A DNA stretch of 64,000 nt from Vreelandella sulfidaeris. GTDB lineage: Bacteria > Pseudomonadota > Gammaproteobacteria > Pseudomonadales > Halomonadaceae. This document shows positions 18,843 to 29,860 of the stretch, in pieces (the first letter of the stretch is position 1; each line of letters begins with the position of its first letter). Made by a program: the position numbers and the translations under genes. The DNA is taken from positions 1,860,001 to 1,924,000 of the forward strand of contig AP019514.1 in the NCBI GenBank assembly GCA_007182875.1, in the 5' to 3' direction. Under the pieces are notes generated by a model, which worked only from the letters and a program-made list of their open reading frames with translations, had not been told where the DNA came from and did no database searches.

Positions 18843-19328
18843 TTATGCGATCAGACGACCGCGAGAGGGGGAGTAAACCGTCTTGCCGTTTACCTTACGG
18901 GCAGCTAGCACCGAACCACGCGGTTTATCAGCAATGCTTACATGCACCCAGCGACCAAACTCTTCAATAAGTTGATCGTAATTGGGCATGTGTTTGGCGA
19001 TAAATTCGACCAGCTCTTGCGAGGTCATTCCGGGCACACTGATGTCGGCAGCTTGTGCGGCACTATGCTGAGACTTGGTGGCACCGCCGATGGCTTTGTT
19101 CAGCTCCAAACAGCGATAGCCAGAGCTGATAATCACCGGCAGCTCGCGGGCGCGAGTTTCAGAGCGATGAATGCGGTTGATCTTGTTGCGAAGCTCCTGA
19201 AGAAACCACGATAACTTGGCGGCGTCGCCAAGCAGATCATCAGGAATAGTATTGTCGATGCCACGACGGGTAGCCGTTTGTGAGGCTTCGAATTCATGGC
19301 GTGGGAAGTTAGGTGCGAACTGCGTCAT
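18843..19328 (-). CDS. endolysin, M15-type peptidase
   Basis: Cuts peptide bonds in peptidoglycan at lysis. Intact 161-residue frame with AGGAGA before the ATG. Zinc-site residues of the peptidase M15_3 family are visible: SSGYRCLELN, then SQHSAAQAADI (His and Asp) and WVHVSI (third His). It has no signal peptide, so it needs the holin gene 12 bases upstream. Confidence 0.8.
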   Translation of the reverse strand: MTQFAPNFPRHEFEASQTATRRGIDNTIPDDLLGDAAKLSWFLQELRNKINRIHRSETRARELPVIISSGYRCLELNKAIGGATKSQHSAAQAADISVPGMTSQELVEFIAKHMPNYDQLIEEFGRWVHVSIADKPRGSVLAARKVNGKTVYSPSRGRLIA

Positions 19329-19340
19329 GACAGTCTCCTA

Positions 19341-19661
19341 TCAGTTGAGGTTCTTGACGGCTTTGTAGATTTTCGCGACCCACTCCAAGGCTCGGATACC
19401 GCCAAGACTGGCGAATACACCGACCAGCATGATCTCCACTTCCGATAAGCCTTGGAGCAGGCCCATCGTGTAAATGGCAACCGCGCCGAGGCCAGAGAGG
19501 ATCATTTCACCCAGGAATTTCTTTAGGTTGAAGGGTTCATCTTTCACCAGGTTTCGAGCCAGGTGCCCAAGCATCACGAAGCCGACGAGAATCCAAAGAA
19601 CACGGTCTTCCCAATTGATTGTCGCTGAGGCTTCGGCGATCTCGTTGATTTCGTTTCTCAC
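19341..19661 (-). CDS. holin
   Basis: 106 residues with three hydrophobic segments near 23-38, 52-68 and 77-90, a short charged N-terminus and a basic C-terminus (KIYKAVKNLN), followed at once by the endolysin gene. The size and position fit a holin that opens the inner membrane at a set time. An operator lies 50 bases upstream, so the lysis pair has its own control point between the two fibre cassettes. Confidence 0.65.
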   Translation of the reverse strand: MRNEINEIAEASATINWEDRVLWILVGFVMLGHLARNLVKDEPFNLKKFLGEMILSGLGAVAIYTMGLLQGLSEVEIMLVGVFASLGGIRALEWVAKIYKAVKNLN

Positions 19662-19712
19662 GAAAGCGCCCTCATAGGGTGAGTTGTCTACGAGGGCGAT
19701 GGTATCACAGTA

Positions 19713-19731
19713 GGTAAGCGCTTACTTACTA
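19713..19731. promoter_or_regulatory. phage palindromic operator
   Basis: GGTAAGCGCTTACTTACTA, 12 bases after the stop of radical SAM copy 2 and ahead of the holin gene. Confidence 0.7.
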
Positions 19732-19742
19732 TTTTTGCCTAG

Positions 19743-21039
19743 TCAAGCAATTTCAATGGCGGCTATTCGTTGTATTGATGAGGGTGCGGAAGGGCGGGTG
19801 TGTTCGCCATAGAAGCCGATCACTTTGGCACCTGTGAGCATTTCCAGAGCACCTTCGAAGATTCCCTTTGCGTAGTAATACTCATTGTTGCAGGTATCCA
19901 CCCAGTTTTTATCGGTCAAATACATGCAGCCGCCGCCGCAAATTTGCAGGTAAGGGCAGCCGCCGCAGTCAGGACGCTCTTTCCAGTGCCATGCGGTATC
20001 CAGCTTAACGTTCTCCATATCAAACACGGTGCCGATACCATGTTTGCCTTTTACGCCGGTGTTTTGGCATGTCATCGCGTTACCTTGAAGATCGACTGCC
20101 AAATGACTGGGCTTATCCATTCCGCATTTCTGGCCCAACACCGTCGCAGGGCGCTCGTCGACCATAGACTGTAGAAAACTGTATACCCGACTTTCAAGCC
20201 CCGGAGAGCGCTTCTGAGCGTCGTTAAGATTGCTCTTAACCGATGTCACCAGAAGATTGTAATCGCTCTCTGTGAAGCGCCTGGAGACGCCTAGATCGCC
20301 CTCTTCGTAGTGATTCACTACGCCTTCGAAATTACCGGAGCGTTGGGATGCACTCGCTCATGGAACCAGTCGATAATTGCATTGATGTCGGCGTTATCCG
20401 CAGTTATAACCGAGTTGATCGAGAAGGCATGCGGGCGCTCTTCGATGAATCGGCGAACCACGTCGAGAATACCTGGCTCTTCAAAAGGGTCTGGGCCACG
20501 TAGATGCTGACCTGGGCCGTCGTGCGACATGCCGATAATAATGTTGTGCTGCTCGATAAAGGCGAACTTCTCGTCATCCAGAAGTGAACCATTGGTGATC
20601 ATCATAAACAGGGGAGTCGGGAAAGCGCTCACGCAATGCCGGGACCAGTAGCTTCAGCTTCTTCCAGTAGACCAGCGGCTCCCCACCCCAGAACTCGATA
20701 CGCTGCGGTTGGCCGACCAACCAGTCATTCAGACCATCCAAAAATCCCCTGAACGTCATCAAGGCGCGTGTGCGTTTCACTCCCGACGTGGATGGCCTGA
20801 TTACAGTAAGAGCAGGAATAGTTGCAACTTAACCCAAGCTGAATTTTCAGTTTCTTGACTTCGCGGCTTTTTCCAACAGGATTCATTGGGTTGAAGCTCT
20901 CGAAGACCTTCCATCCCGACTTGCCAGAATAGTGCGGTAGAGCCGGAATTCCGTCTTCGGTGACGAGAGAGCTGGCAGTCTGGTCATAGAACAAACTGAA
21001 CTCTTCGTTATCAGGGTGCCTAAAGCGAATCTCAAACAT
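19743..21039 (-). CDS. radical SAM/SPASM enzyme (copy 2)
   Basis: About 432 residues, four frames joined (breaks near 20750, 20620 and 20330). Same plan as copy 1: CNYSCSYC, FWGGEPLVYW, TNGSLLDDE, MSHDGPGQ and a SPASM end with GQKCGMD, MTCQNTG, DCGGCPYLQICGGGC and VDTC. Start at 21039 (MFEIRFRHPDNEEFSL). The C-terminal 150 residues are close to copy 1, so the two are recent paralogues. It ends the cassette that begins with tail fibre B; the nearest substrate candidate is the Asn-Cys peptide at 22733-22962 (inference). Confidence 0.8.
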
Positions 21040-21136
21040 CGCAAGTCTCTTAGTGGTCGTGTTGGGAGCGGTCAGAGTTGACATTAAGCGTTCGCAATAT
21101 CATAAAAATATCGCAGCTCTTACTTACATCGCCAAC

Positions 21137-21969
21137 CTACCCAAAGGTAACGATGCCTTGCTCCACCATGTCGTAAGGGTGAATCTTTCCGAAGTATTGG
21201 TTTGGCTTCCATCCATCGAGAATCGGATCGTAGTCATACCAAGGAATAACATCGACTATTAGGTTTGTGCGTTGAAAATTACATCGCTCGCTGGCATACG
21301 CGGAGTGGTGACGCGCCGTGCAAACCATATGCGCGTCCCCCGGCTCGAACATGACGACCGGCCCGTTCTGATATGAGAGTCCAAATTTGCCATTGGTTGA
21401 AAGACAGAAATTTAACCGGATGCTGAAGGTATCTTTTGAGTCAATGTGATAACCACCGCCGATATTAAAGAGTCCGTTGAGAGTCCTTGCCGTCACTCTG
21501 GTGACAGGGAAGTTAAACGACTCAAAGAATGCTCTTAAATTTGGCAGCCGTTCGGCAATAAAAGGGTGTTGCTTTCGAAAAGCATAGGGGTCTATGTAGT
21601 CTGCCTTGCCACCGCCATATTTCTCTACTTGCACCGGGGCATTGTAATACTCGCTCTCTGGCAGATTGGAAAAGCGCGGCGTGCCGAATGATCCCAGATG
21701 CCACATGCTGGGGTCATGCGCTGGATTGTAGTAGAGCGAGGCGCCATAGAGCGACAGCCTCCACGGGACTGCCAGCTCGTAACCCCTACGTTGCGATAAA
21801 ATTCCCAAACCTCATCGAAAAGTGCAGGTGCGTCTATCGCATTGTGCTTGGTAAACTGAATAAAACGATCATGGATTCCTACACGAGCCTTAGCTTCGGC
21901 GATATTGTATCGCTCACCAAGATAATCACTGGTTATTCTATCGTCAGGCACTTCGGCATACGTGATCAT
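21137..21969 (-). CDS. probable 2-oxoglutarate/Fe(II) oxygenase
   Basis: About 277 residues, one join near 21790. The C-terminal half looks like a double-stranded beta-helix hydroxylase: GGYHIDSKDTFSIRLNF (HxD iron ligands), GPVVMFEPGDAHMV with a further His, and an Arg-containing strand (CNFQRTNLIVDVIPWYDY). Such enzymes hydroxylate protein side chains or small molecules. The start overlaps the stop of the upstream gene (ATGA), which puts it in the fibre B cassette between the peptide and radical SAM copy 2. Confidence 0.55.
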
Positions 21970-22696
21970 ACGGTGACACTCACAGAATCGATATTGGAGT
22001 AGTGGCGATAGCCGAATTTAAGCGTCGCCACCTCTCCTTTATCCATCAACATGCCGGTAAATTTGAATTCTGCGATACCATCATGATTGGTAAATCCATA
22101 GCGCCTATTGAGGTATCCAGCGTCGGATTTCACCTCGATGCGCATACCTTCTCTTTGGATTGGCACTCCGCCGAGCATCGCCTGGACCCGCACAACAACA
22201 TGATCCGATTGGTGCAGAGACTCGATGACTTTTAGTGACGGGAGGAAGCGGCCAGCCACATCATCGTATGCCTCCGAGGTATTCTCTATGCGTTCGGTGC
22301 CTAGAAGACCACTGTTATGAAAGTCTTCTTCTCTGACATTGAAGCGAACTACGGCATTTTCTATTTTTCTGTCAGAAAATGGGATTTGTATCTGACCAAC
22401 ATTTTTCATGGCTCCACTGGTATACAGCCACCCCATTTCTCGAAGATATAGCTTGCCGCCGTATTTTGATAGGCCAGTGTCCATCGTCTTGTTTTTCAAC
22501 AACAATCCCCATTCTGTAGCGAACATATAGAGATTGTTTTCTCTGAAGCGGCGCTATCAGGGACGAAGTCATTAAGAATTTTCTGATCAATGACGTGTGC
22601 GACGCCATCGATGCTGAATTTGATAGAGTCAGGAGAGACTAAGACCTCTGTCAAAGTAAAAGGTATATCGCAGATGGTATGAAGCGGATTCTTCAT
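21966..22696 (-). CDS. tail-associated protein with Ig-like C-terminal domain
   Basis: About 243 residues after one join near 22530. Beta-rich throughout; the last 90 residues (VVVRVQAMLGGVPIQREGMR, then DGIAEFKFTG and a final SVSV strand) resemble a bacterial Ig-like (Big) domain, common on phage virions for weak surface adhesion. It lies between the Asn-Cys peptide and the oxygenase gene. I do not recognise the N-terminal part. Confidence 0.45.
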
Positions 22697-22732
22697 GTTC
22701 AATTTTCCCGGCGCTATGTGTTCGATCACCAA

Positions 22733-22962
22733 TTAGCTGTTACCGCAATCGCAGTTACAGTTGCAGTTGCAGTTCGTGTTAGCCAATTTCAGCGTAACGC
22801 TTCGTCCAGATCGAGTTACCTGAAGAGCGCTACCAGAGCCGCAGTTCGTTACGGATACGGTATTTACGGCAGAGGCGACATAGCTCGGGACATTGATTAA
22901 CCTTCCCAATCTACTTGCGAGCTGTTATTGATTACAGTCGTAGAACCTATCTTAAATGCCAT
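22733..22962 (-). CDS. 76-aa protein with Asn-Cys repeat tail
   Basis: Two frames join at a GGG run near 22906 (one G missing) to give MAFKIGSTTVINNSSQVDWG..., a short beta-rich body, and the C-terminus NTNCNCNCNCDCGNS. Five cysteines at 65, 67, 69, 71 and 73 alternate with Asn or Asp. The body resembles the fibre-linked MAFKIGST... proteins of other phages. Its ATG lies within the end of fibre B. The tail could bind a metal cluster or be cross-linked by the radical SAM enzyme downstream. The same NCNCDC pattern occurs in the Hint protein. Confidence 0.6.
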
Positions 22963-24070
22963 TGACAGCCTCCAATTTTTGAACCCGATTGGTGAGTTCT
23001 TTAACTGCTTCCACGAGAAGGGGCGGTCACGTTTCCGTAGGCAACCGAGAGTTTCTTATCCGGCCCTTTGGAGACCAGAACAGGCACCACTTTCATCAAA
23101 TCCTGCGCGATGAATCCGATACCGGGTCGATTGGTTATTTTGTGGTGATAGGAAACGCCCTGGAGCTTATTCACCGTCTCCAGCGCGTTTTCTAGGGGAG
23201 CGACGTTTTCCTTCAGACGAGCATCTGAAGATGAGGTGACGTCACCTGAGACGGTAGCGTTACCCTGCACCACAAGGTTGCTAGTGATGGTGAGGGCGCC
23301 ATTGAAGGTTGAGCTGACGTTAGAGCGCAGATAGTTACTCGCAGCAAGGCCGTTCAACTTGGTGGCATTAGTCGCATTGTCCGCCGTTGAAGCGTGCTCT
23401 ACCTGAACACCGGCATGCTCGACATCACCGTTGTAGCCAAACAGACGCCAGTAGGTGCCCGTCCAGTTGGTTTGAACGTTATAGCCGTTGTCAGAGTCAC
23501 GCCGGTATAGCTTGGTGACTCCAGGGCGAGCGTTACTCTGCCGTGGAGCGAAGTCGCTGGTATGGGTATGACTGATAGAGGCGAACTTCTGCTGAGCCTC
23601 TTCGAGCGATATTGCGGTTTTACTGGCGTCAGCGATCATCCGCCAAGAGCCATTCGACCGAAGAACAAATAGGCGCTCTTGGTCGATGCGGTAGCACGGC
23701 GTTCCAACATCGGCATACGACGGAAAATCGAGCCCAGAATTCAGGGTGAGCGCCGACATATCATTGTCGAGAAGCAACTGACGGCTGGCGTCAATGTTGT
23801 GGTTCTCGGTAATCGGGGTGTATTTCTGCATGTGGTTAGTAGCCTGTCGAAGTCCAAGAGATCGTGCCGGCCACTTTTGGTTGGCCGCGTTCAGAAAACA
23901 GAACACAAAGCCCTCTTCGGTCAGACTCGTGATATTCACCACGGCGTATTCCGACATTGCGACGACGGTATGCCCAACTTCTGGCGTCACCACATATCGC
24001 TTGTTGAAGAGAACTTCTTTGACTCCCCAGCGGCAACCGATGCGCGTCCCTTATCGAGGACGTCAGGCAT
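22952..24070 (-). CDS. tail fibre B with C-terminal S74 chaperone
   Basis: About 373 residues after joins near 24020 and 23020. N-terminus MPDVLDKGRASVAAGE. Middle: LYRRDSDNGYNVQTNW and WRLFGYNGDV, a receptor-type beta region; then the SNYLRSNVSSTFNGALT shaft motif and the S74 domain beginning SDARLKENVAPL, ending in a coiled coil (LVEAVKELTNRVQKLEAVNG). Ser and Lys of the S74 motif are present. It is shorter than fibre A and lacks the long coiled-coil stalk. Confidence 0.75.
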
Positions 24071-24108
24071 ATCGGCGGTATAGACAAGCCCCGACAGAAT
24101 CGGGGTGC

Positions 24109-24294
24109 TTATTTTGACCGGACGATGTGCTTGATTAGCGCACGCTGGAAGTTGTAGTAACCCGGCGTGAAAGGGCGGAACCCCTCGAAACCAGGAGGGG
24201 CGTTTCGCTCGGCCATCGTGCGCAGTTCTGCCAAACTAGGGCTATCTGCCAAATTCTTAACGGCAATGTCCGAGATGACGGCGTTAACACGCAT
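24109..24294 (-). CDS. hypothetical protein, 61 aa
   Basis: Intact frame starting MRVNAVISDIAVKNLAD with a Pro/Phe-rich middle (APPGFEGFRPFTPGYYNF). First gene after the operator at 24306 and directly before fibre B; perhaps an adaptor or chaperone for the fibre. A CCCCGA hairpin follows its stop. Confidence 0.5.
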   Translation of the reverse strand: MRVNAVISDIAVKNLADSPSLAELRTMAERNAPPGFEGFRPFTPGYYNFQRALIKHIVRSK

Positions 24295-24305
24295 GACAAA
24301 TACCC

Positions 24306-24326
24306 ATAAGTAAGTGGTTACTTATT
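24306..24326. promoter_or_regulatory. phage palindromic operator
   Basis: ATAAGTAAGTGGTTACTTAT between the end of the J-like gene and the 61-aa gene at 24294; TAGAAT overlaps the upstream edge on the minus strand. Confidence 0.7.
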
Positions 24327-24329
24327 CTA

Positions 24330-27300
24330 TCAGACATACTTAATACCACTCAAGGAGCCAATGTCTGCCGACAGCTCAACGAAGGCTTCATCTTTCGATT
24401 CTAGGCATCGAATGTAAACCTTCGTGTTGCCGCTGGCATAAAACACCGACACGTTGTAGTTGTTACCGTCTTGGAGAGTCATGAGGGTTGAAGCCCGTTC
24501 GGTTTTACTAGCAGCACTCATTACCAGATCGTTACCCTCTACTCGCACTAATACCCTGTCGGTTGATCCGATGACTTCACAAATGTCGGTAACGATCGTT
24601 GTTGGCCGCATCCACCAGCTAACAAAGTTGGCACCGCTAAAGTGGGCCTGTAACGTCGAAGACGGGCTAACCAAGAGTCCATGACCGAAGCGACCATTGG
24701 GCGTATCGGATGCGTTTTCGATCTTGATAGTTCCGGTGCCGTATTCCTTAGCCCCTGACGTGTCTTTCAGCGGCCAAGCGACGATGTCCTCGTCCCGTTT
24801 ACCCACATAGAGCGAGATTTCCTTGAGCAAGCTGATGTCATCGGCATCCACCGTTGGGAACCAGGGGCTGACGCCTTGCTTGAGTTCCAGCCGAAGCGCA
24901 TATCTTTCCAGGTGCGCACTTCGTCGGACTTGGCGGTAACGATTTCCTGCGTCGTAACCATGGCGTTGTAGCGCTTTTGCATATCCATTTCTTGGACATA
25001 CTCGGCATACTCGGTCTCAGTGGCATCTTCACCTTCCAGACGACTGCTCACCCGAGAGAAGCCCATCATGGCCCCTGGATAGCCCAGCGCTGTCGCGTCG
25101 ACCACATGCACCGCGTTGTGGGATTGGCTGCGCGTTACCTGTTGGTTAACCCGTGCTGCGACCAGTGATTCCACGCCTGCGGTGTCGTAAGCCTTGATCA
25201 AGTAGGAGTCGATCGCGGTTGCACCCACTGGGATCGAATACGACGTGCCCGAGACATACACCACATGCTGAGAGTTCGCCCAGCTAATGCCAGAGCGGAT
25301 TTCATAACCGATGACGTCGACTTCAGGGTTCTTACGCCATTCAAGAACCGCATGATCTCCGTTCTGCACCGACGAGAAGCCCATAACGATACTGGGAGCG
25401 ATCAGCATCAAGGTCGCGGTAGCCGCCTGCTCAGACACGTTGCCGAGCATATCGATGGCCTTGATGTGATACATATACAAGCCGCTGTTCTTCTTCGTGG
25501 TGAAGAAACGCGTTCCTGCATAGTTCTCAACGACCGTGGTGGCACCTTCCCAGAAAGAGCCCTCTCGAATCTCGTAGCCAGTCACGTCAAGCTCAGGTGA
25601 CTTATCCCACGAGAACTCGATACCGTTCATCCCCTTTTCGACCTTGAACCCTTTCACCTGGGCGGGCAGGGCGCTGGCACCTTCGACGAGATATTCCCAG
25701 TAGGGCGCAGTGTTATAGGAGGCCGTGCGGCCCGCACCGTCATACGCCACCACCTTGAATTCAAGCGTTTCTCCCATGTTGGCGTTAATGTTGTAGAACA
25801 CCGCTCCGGCAGTGGTTGTGCCGTGGAATTCCATAGCACCGCCATTGCGAGCGATAAACACCGGGCGCCCGCATAATCACCTTCCGTTGGAGCGTTCCAG
25901 GCGGCAATGATGTTGCTGGTCAGCGAGCCAGACCGCATCGACAGCTCTTCGTAAACCCGTAGGTCTTGAACGTGGCCAATTCTGCGCACTGGATCAGTGT
26001 AGAGCGGCGTTTCCTGCACGTTGACCGGGTCGAAGATAGTCTCGTTGTATTCGATGAAACTGAGGGTGCGCTTGTAGTCACCACTTCCAGCAACAGAAGT
26101 GACGGATACCGGCTTAGCTTCACGATTAGACTCGCCGACCATGTAATTGGCGAAGTCCTGCGGATCGGTGGAGAAGGGGCCAGCTAGGGTTAGCTCATCG
26201 GTTTCGTCATTGTAAGCGTGAATCTTACGGGCTTCGATGACATCAACGTCCCATAGCTCGACAGACGCGCCCACCACAAGGCCAGCGGCGTCTTCTACGG
26301 CGACTTCAAGATACCCCCTGACGCATTCATGCCCAAAATTAGCAGGTCTTTATCGCCCGATTTGAAGCGTTTGGCGCGGATGCTAGTGGCGATGCCGGTG
26401 AGGTAGACTGTTTTGGAACTGGCCACCACACTACTGATCGTTGCCTGACCGCGTTTAACGGCAGGGTGCATAATCAGTAGCGAGAAGTTACTAGGGTTGG
26501 TAGGGATCGAAAGCGGCCGATCAATCTTGATCTTTGTGCGCGTTGAACCTGGCTGAATACGGCCAGACTCTCCCCATTCCGGCATATCGTGTTGCAGCAG
26601 AACAACGTCGCCAACACCACACGCCAGCGCCTCGATAGTTGTCTCGAAAGAGCCGGACATTACCAACGCTTCGTTGAGTGCCTTCTGGAAGTGCGCTTCG
26701 AACAACGCTTGACGCTGGTTATCGATACCCACCATGCGCGTAGTGGAGATACGCTGCATTTCACCGCGAGCGATAGCCGCTTCGTTGACTACTCGAACGG
26801 TATTTTGCTTATTGCGATTTTCTCGGTCGTAGAACTCTATCTCAAATTCGTTCGCTCGGTCTTCCAGGTTTTGCCATTCGAGCTTGAGAGAGCCTTCGAG
26901 AATATTGCCCGAGCCAAACATCATGACCGGATCGGATTTGCGATAGATCGATACACTGGTCATGTTGCCGATTGTGACAAAGCGTGCATGACCCACACGC
27001 AGCACCAGTTGGCAGGCATCCCAAATGTTCGTCATGGAGTCGATGACGCCATTGAAATAGAACTTGTTCTTATCGCAGAACTCAGCCCAATCAACGAACA
27101 TGCGAATGTCGATGCTCGAAACAGACTTACCAGCACCGTAGCGAGTGTTCGTCAGCATATCCAGCGTGATCCAGGCGGGGTTTGCTGACCATGCACGCTT
27201 CACCAGCTTGCCTGACCAGTCGAAATGCGGAACCTTAATGCCTTTGATTTTCGCGGTGATCTTCGGAAGTCCGCTGAGCTGATCGGACAAACGAACCATC

Positions 27301-28790
27301 ACGCCATAGTAAGCCGTGAAGTTGTAGCGAACTCGCTCACTGATGATTTCGCCGACATCCGTCAGGGTGACGCGGTCGAGGATATTGTCAGCGGTCGACT
27401 CTGCGCTGGTTCGACGAATCCGAATCTCGTAGACGCCCTCTGATAAGAGGCCGGACTGGTAGGACTTACGTAGCGGCTGCGCTGTTTTATCCGTGACCTT
27501 TGGCGACAGTGGATAGCGAGCAGAAGCCAATATCGTCGGGCTTGCGCCTTCCCAATCGATTTTGTATTCCATACTGCCGCTGGAAAACTCGGAACTGAGA
27601 CCGACCGAGAATGAGCCCGACAGGAACCCCCTTTCCAGAGTGCAGCGCAACACTGGCTTTTACAGTCTGCATCAATTTCCAGCTTTTGCCGACGTTACGC
27701 ACGTAGAGACGCCCAGTGACGTTACGCTGACCGGTGCCAGTGAAGCTCTGACGATACTCGACTTTCAGATGGTCTGAGTGCTGGGGAATCGCAGTCGTGG
27801 TCAGTTCGCGAAACTGATTGACGAACAGGTTGGTCCAGGCGGTTGTATTGACCTTGCGGTATTGGATTTCAAACGAGACAGAGCGACTTTCTCGCTTACC
27901 TTTGTTGTTGATCACGCTTAGGCCATTTGGCCACACAAGATCGATACGGAAGCCGTCAACTTCACCGACTGTTGTGTGAGTCGTCCATCCGGTATCGAGG
28001 GTGACACTTTTGTTCTTCATCGCCATCGACGCGGCGAACCAGCCAACGATTGTCTGGTTGTCGGTTCCGCGGCGAACTGCCGTCGACACGTCTTCGTAGT
28101 TTTCAATCGGTTGATCTTCGATTTCGAAGTCGGTAATGCTCTCGATTTCACCTTCAGAAACGACCGCCTGGGCATAGACAAGCTGATCCCGGCCACGATT
28201 TTCGGTGCGCACGTTGACGTAGTTACCCGCATAGCGATATTCGCCATAGATCAGCGGGATAATTGTGTCTTCTGCCTGAGTGTTTTTGGCACCGTCGAGA
28301 CCGTAGGTGGGCGACTCGCTGGCATCACCGATATTGTTCGACGAGGGTTTCGGTGGTGGCAGCAGGGCGTTGACCAATAATCCACCAGCCATCGTGAAAG
28401 CCGCTGTGGTGGCAGCGAAGGCCGCCGTGCCAGTAGCGAACATCATTCCAGCGGCATAGGGCGCAGCGACCGCTACGGCGATCATAGCCACCATACGAAG
28501 CACGTTCTTAGAGCCCTTGCCGCCGTAGGGGATCGGTATGACGACAATGAAGTCATTGGGCTGCGGGTAAATATCCGCCCATTCTTCAGGGCGTAAGGTT
28601 CCGCATTAACACTTACTGACCACAGGTGCGGGTCTGGCAAGCCGACCATGTAGTCAGCCAGCGTCTTATTGCGGTCGTAATTCAACTTCGCGGCTTCGCG
28701 ATCCGACATATCAAGCGCGTTGTAAATGATCAGCAGGTTGAGGTGCTGACCAATTTCCAACTGCTTAACGGGAATCAGATTTGTGCTCAT
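24330..28790 (-). CDS. tail tip host-specificity protein, lambda J-like
   Basis: About 1,486 residues after joining five frames (breaks near 28560, 27600, 26290, 25860 and 24840). N-terminus has the usual hydrophobic stretch (VAAPYAAGMMFATG) after a region ending in ILRMV-like residues. The middle carries the tail-tip core (DWAEFCDKNKFYFNGVID) and then at least two fibronectin type III modules (SWDKSPELDVTGYEIREG and EWRKNPEVDVIGYEIRSG). The end has a lectin-like beta domain (GRFGHGLLVSPSSTL). In lambda, J binds the outer-membrane receptor and plugs the tail tube. Starts within the end of the K-like gene. Confidence 0.75.
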
Positions 28791-29221
28791 AGATGCCCAC
28801 CAGACGATTTCTCCAAAGTGAAAGACGCTCTACGGCTACACCACCGGCCATTTCCCAGGCATGAATGAACCTGTCCGGGCCGATGATGATGCCGACGTGC
28901 GCCATGTAAGACTTGACGCGGAAGTAGGCGATAGCCCCTTCCTTAATGCCGTAGGTGGTCACAGTGCCGTTTCGACTGACACCCTCCATCGTTCCCCACA
29001 TAGCGTCTTCAGGGGGGAACGGGGAGCCAGCTTTCGCCACTCTCAGCTTCGCGTGATAACAGGGCTTCCATGTTGATGAAGCCCTCGGGCGTAGTGACAT
29101 CCGGCAGCTCTTTACCGAGCCGCCTGGAAACTTCCATGCAAAGCCCGTAGCAGTCGAAAGCGCCGTCTTCACCACGAGCGTCATATTCGAAGCGAGAGGT
29201 TAGTAAATCAGTATAAGTCAC
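28765..29221 (-). CDS. tail tip NlpC/P60-type peptidase, lambda K-like
   Basis: About 152 residues, one join near 29020. The catalytic Cys lies in FDCYGLCMEV and the His in MAHVGIIIGPDRFIHAW, the order of NlpC/P60 hydrolases. In lambda-like tails this protein helps build the tip and may open peptidoglycan at entry. The apparent GTG start lies within the operator at 29213, so the true start may be slightly different. Confidence 0.7.
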
Positions 29222-29235
29222 CAATTACTTACTAT
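29213..29235. promoter_or_regulatory. phage palindromic operator over a start codon
   Basis: ATAAGTCACCAATTACTTAC spans the start of the K-like gene, with TATAGT at its upstream edge on the minus strand. Bound protein could block both transcription and, if RNA-binding, translation. Confidence 0.55.
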
Positions 29236-29236
29236 A

Positions 29237-29860
29237 TCACCGAGAGTTAATCCCTGGGAATCCGCCAAAGTTCTGTTCGTTGCGATGAACAGAGCAGCCG
29301 TTATTCCCCTTGGAGGGTGTAATCACAGCCAGCAAGGCTCCCGGTGTATTTACACTCCGGTCCCTTGTAGCGCCACTGACAGCGATCTTTACGCTGAGTC
29401 CGCCGCGGTATTCGCTGAGCAAGCGGGTTTTCCATGCCGAGCGTGAATGAAACGGTATAGCCACCCGTGTCAGCGCTGGCGGTGCGCACAGAAAAGGTCT
29501 CTGCGAACTCAGGCGGCTGGTTCATATTGCCGGTGTTGAGGAAGAACAGCTTCACCTTGAAGCCCACGCCACCTCGATACATCTGCATGTAGCGGATAAT
29601 GACCCCAGTGCGATCAAAGAATGACAGCGACGCCTCGGAAGGGCGGTCAATTTCACTCTTGGTATCGATGTTGAAGTCAGTAGTGACGTAGATTTGACCT
29701 TTGTAGTTGATGTCTTCGTTGCCATTACGGCAAAGGTGGATTGTTTCGATATGATTCCCGGTGCGGTGATCAATGACGTCAATCGCAAGCATAGGAACGA
29801 ACGCCTCCAGGGAGGCGATTCGGTTTTATCGATAACGGTGGCGATGGATAAGTGCTTCAC
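29237..29860 (-). CDS. minor tail protein, lambda L-like, with Fe-S cysteines
   Basis: About 207 residues; breaks near 29815 and 29310. The C-terminal part carries four spaced cysteines: DRCQWRYKGPEC, LAGCDYT and NNGCSVHRN. Lambda gpL binds a [4Fe-4S] cluster through such a set. GTG start directly after the TAA of the M-like gene, with GAGAGG upstream. It joins the tail tip to the J-like protein. Confidence 0.75.
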
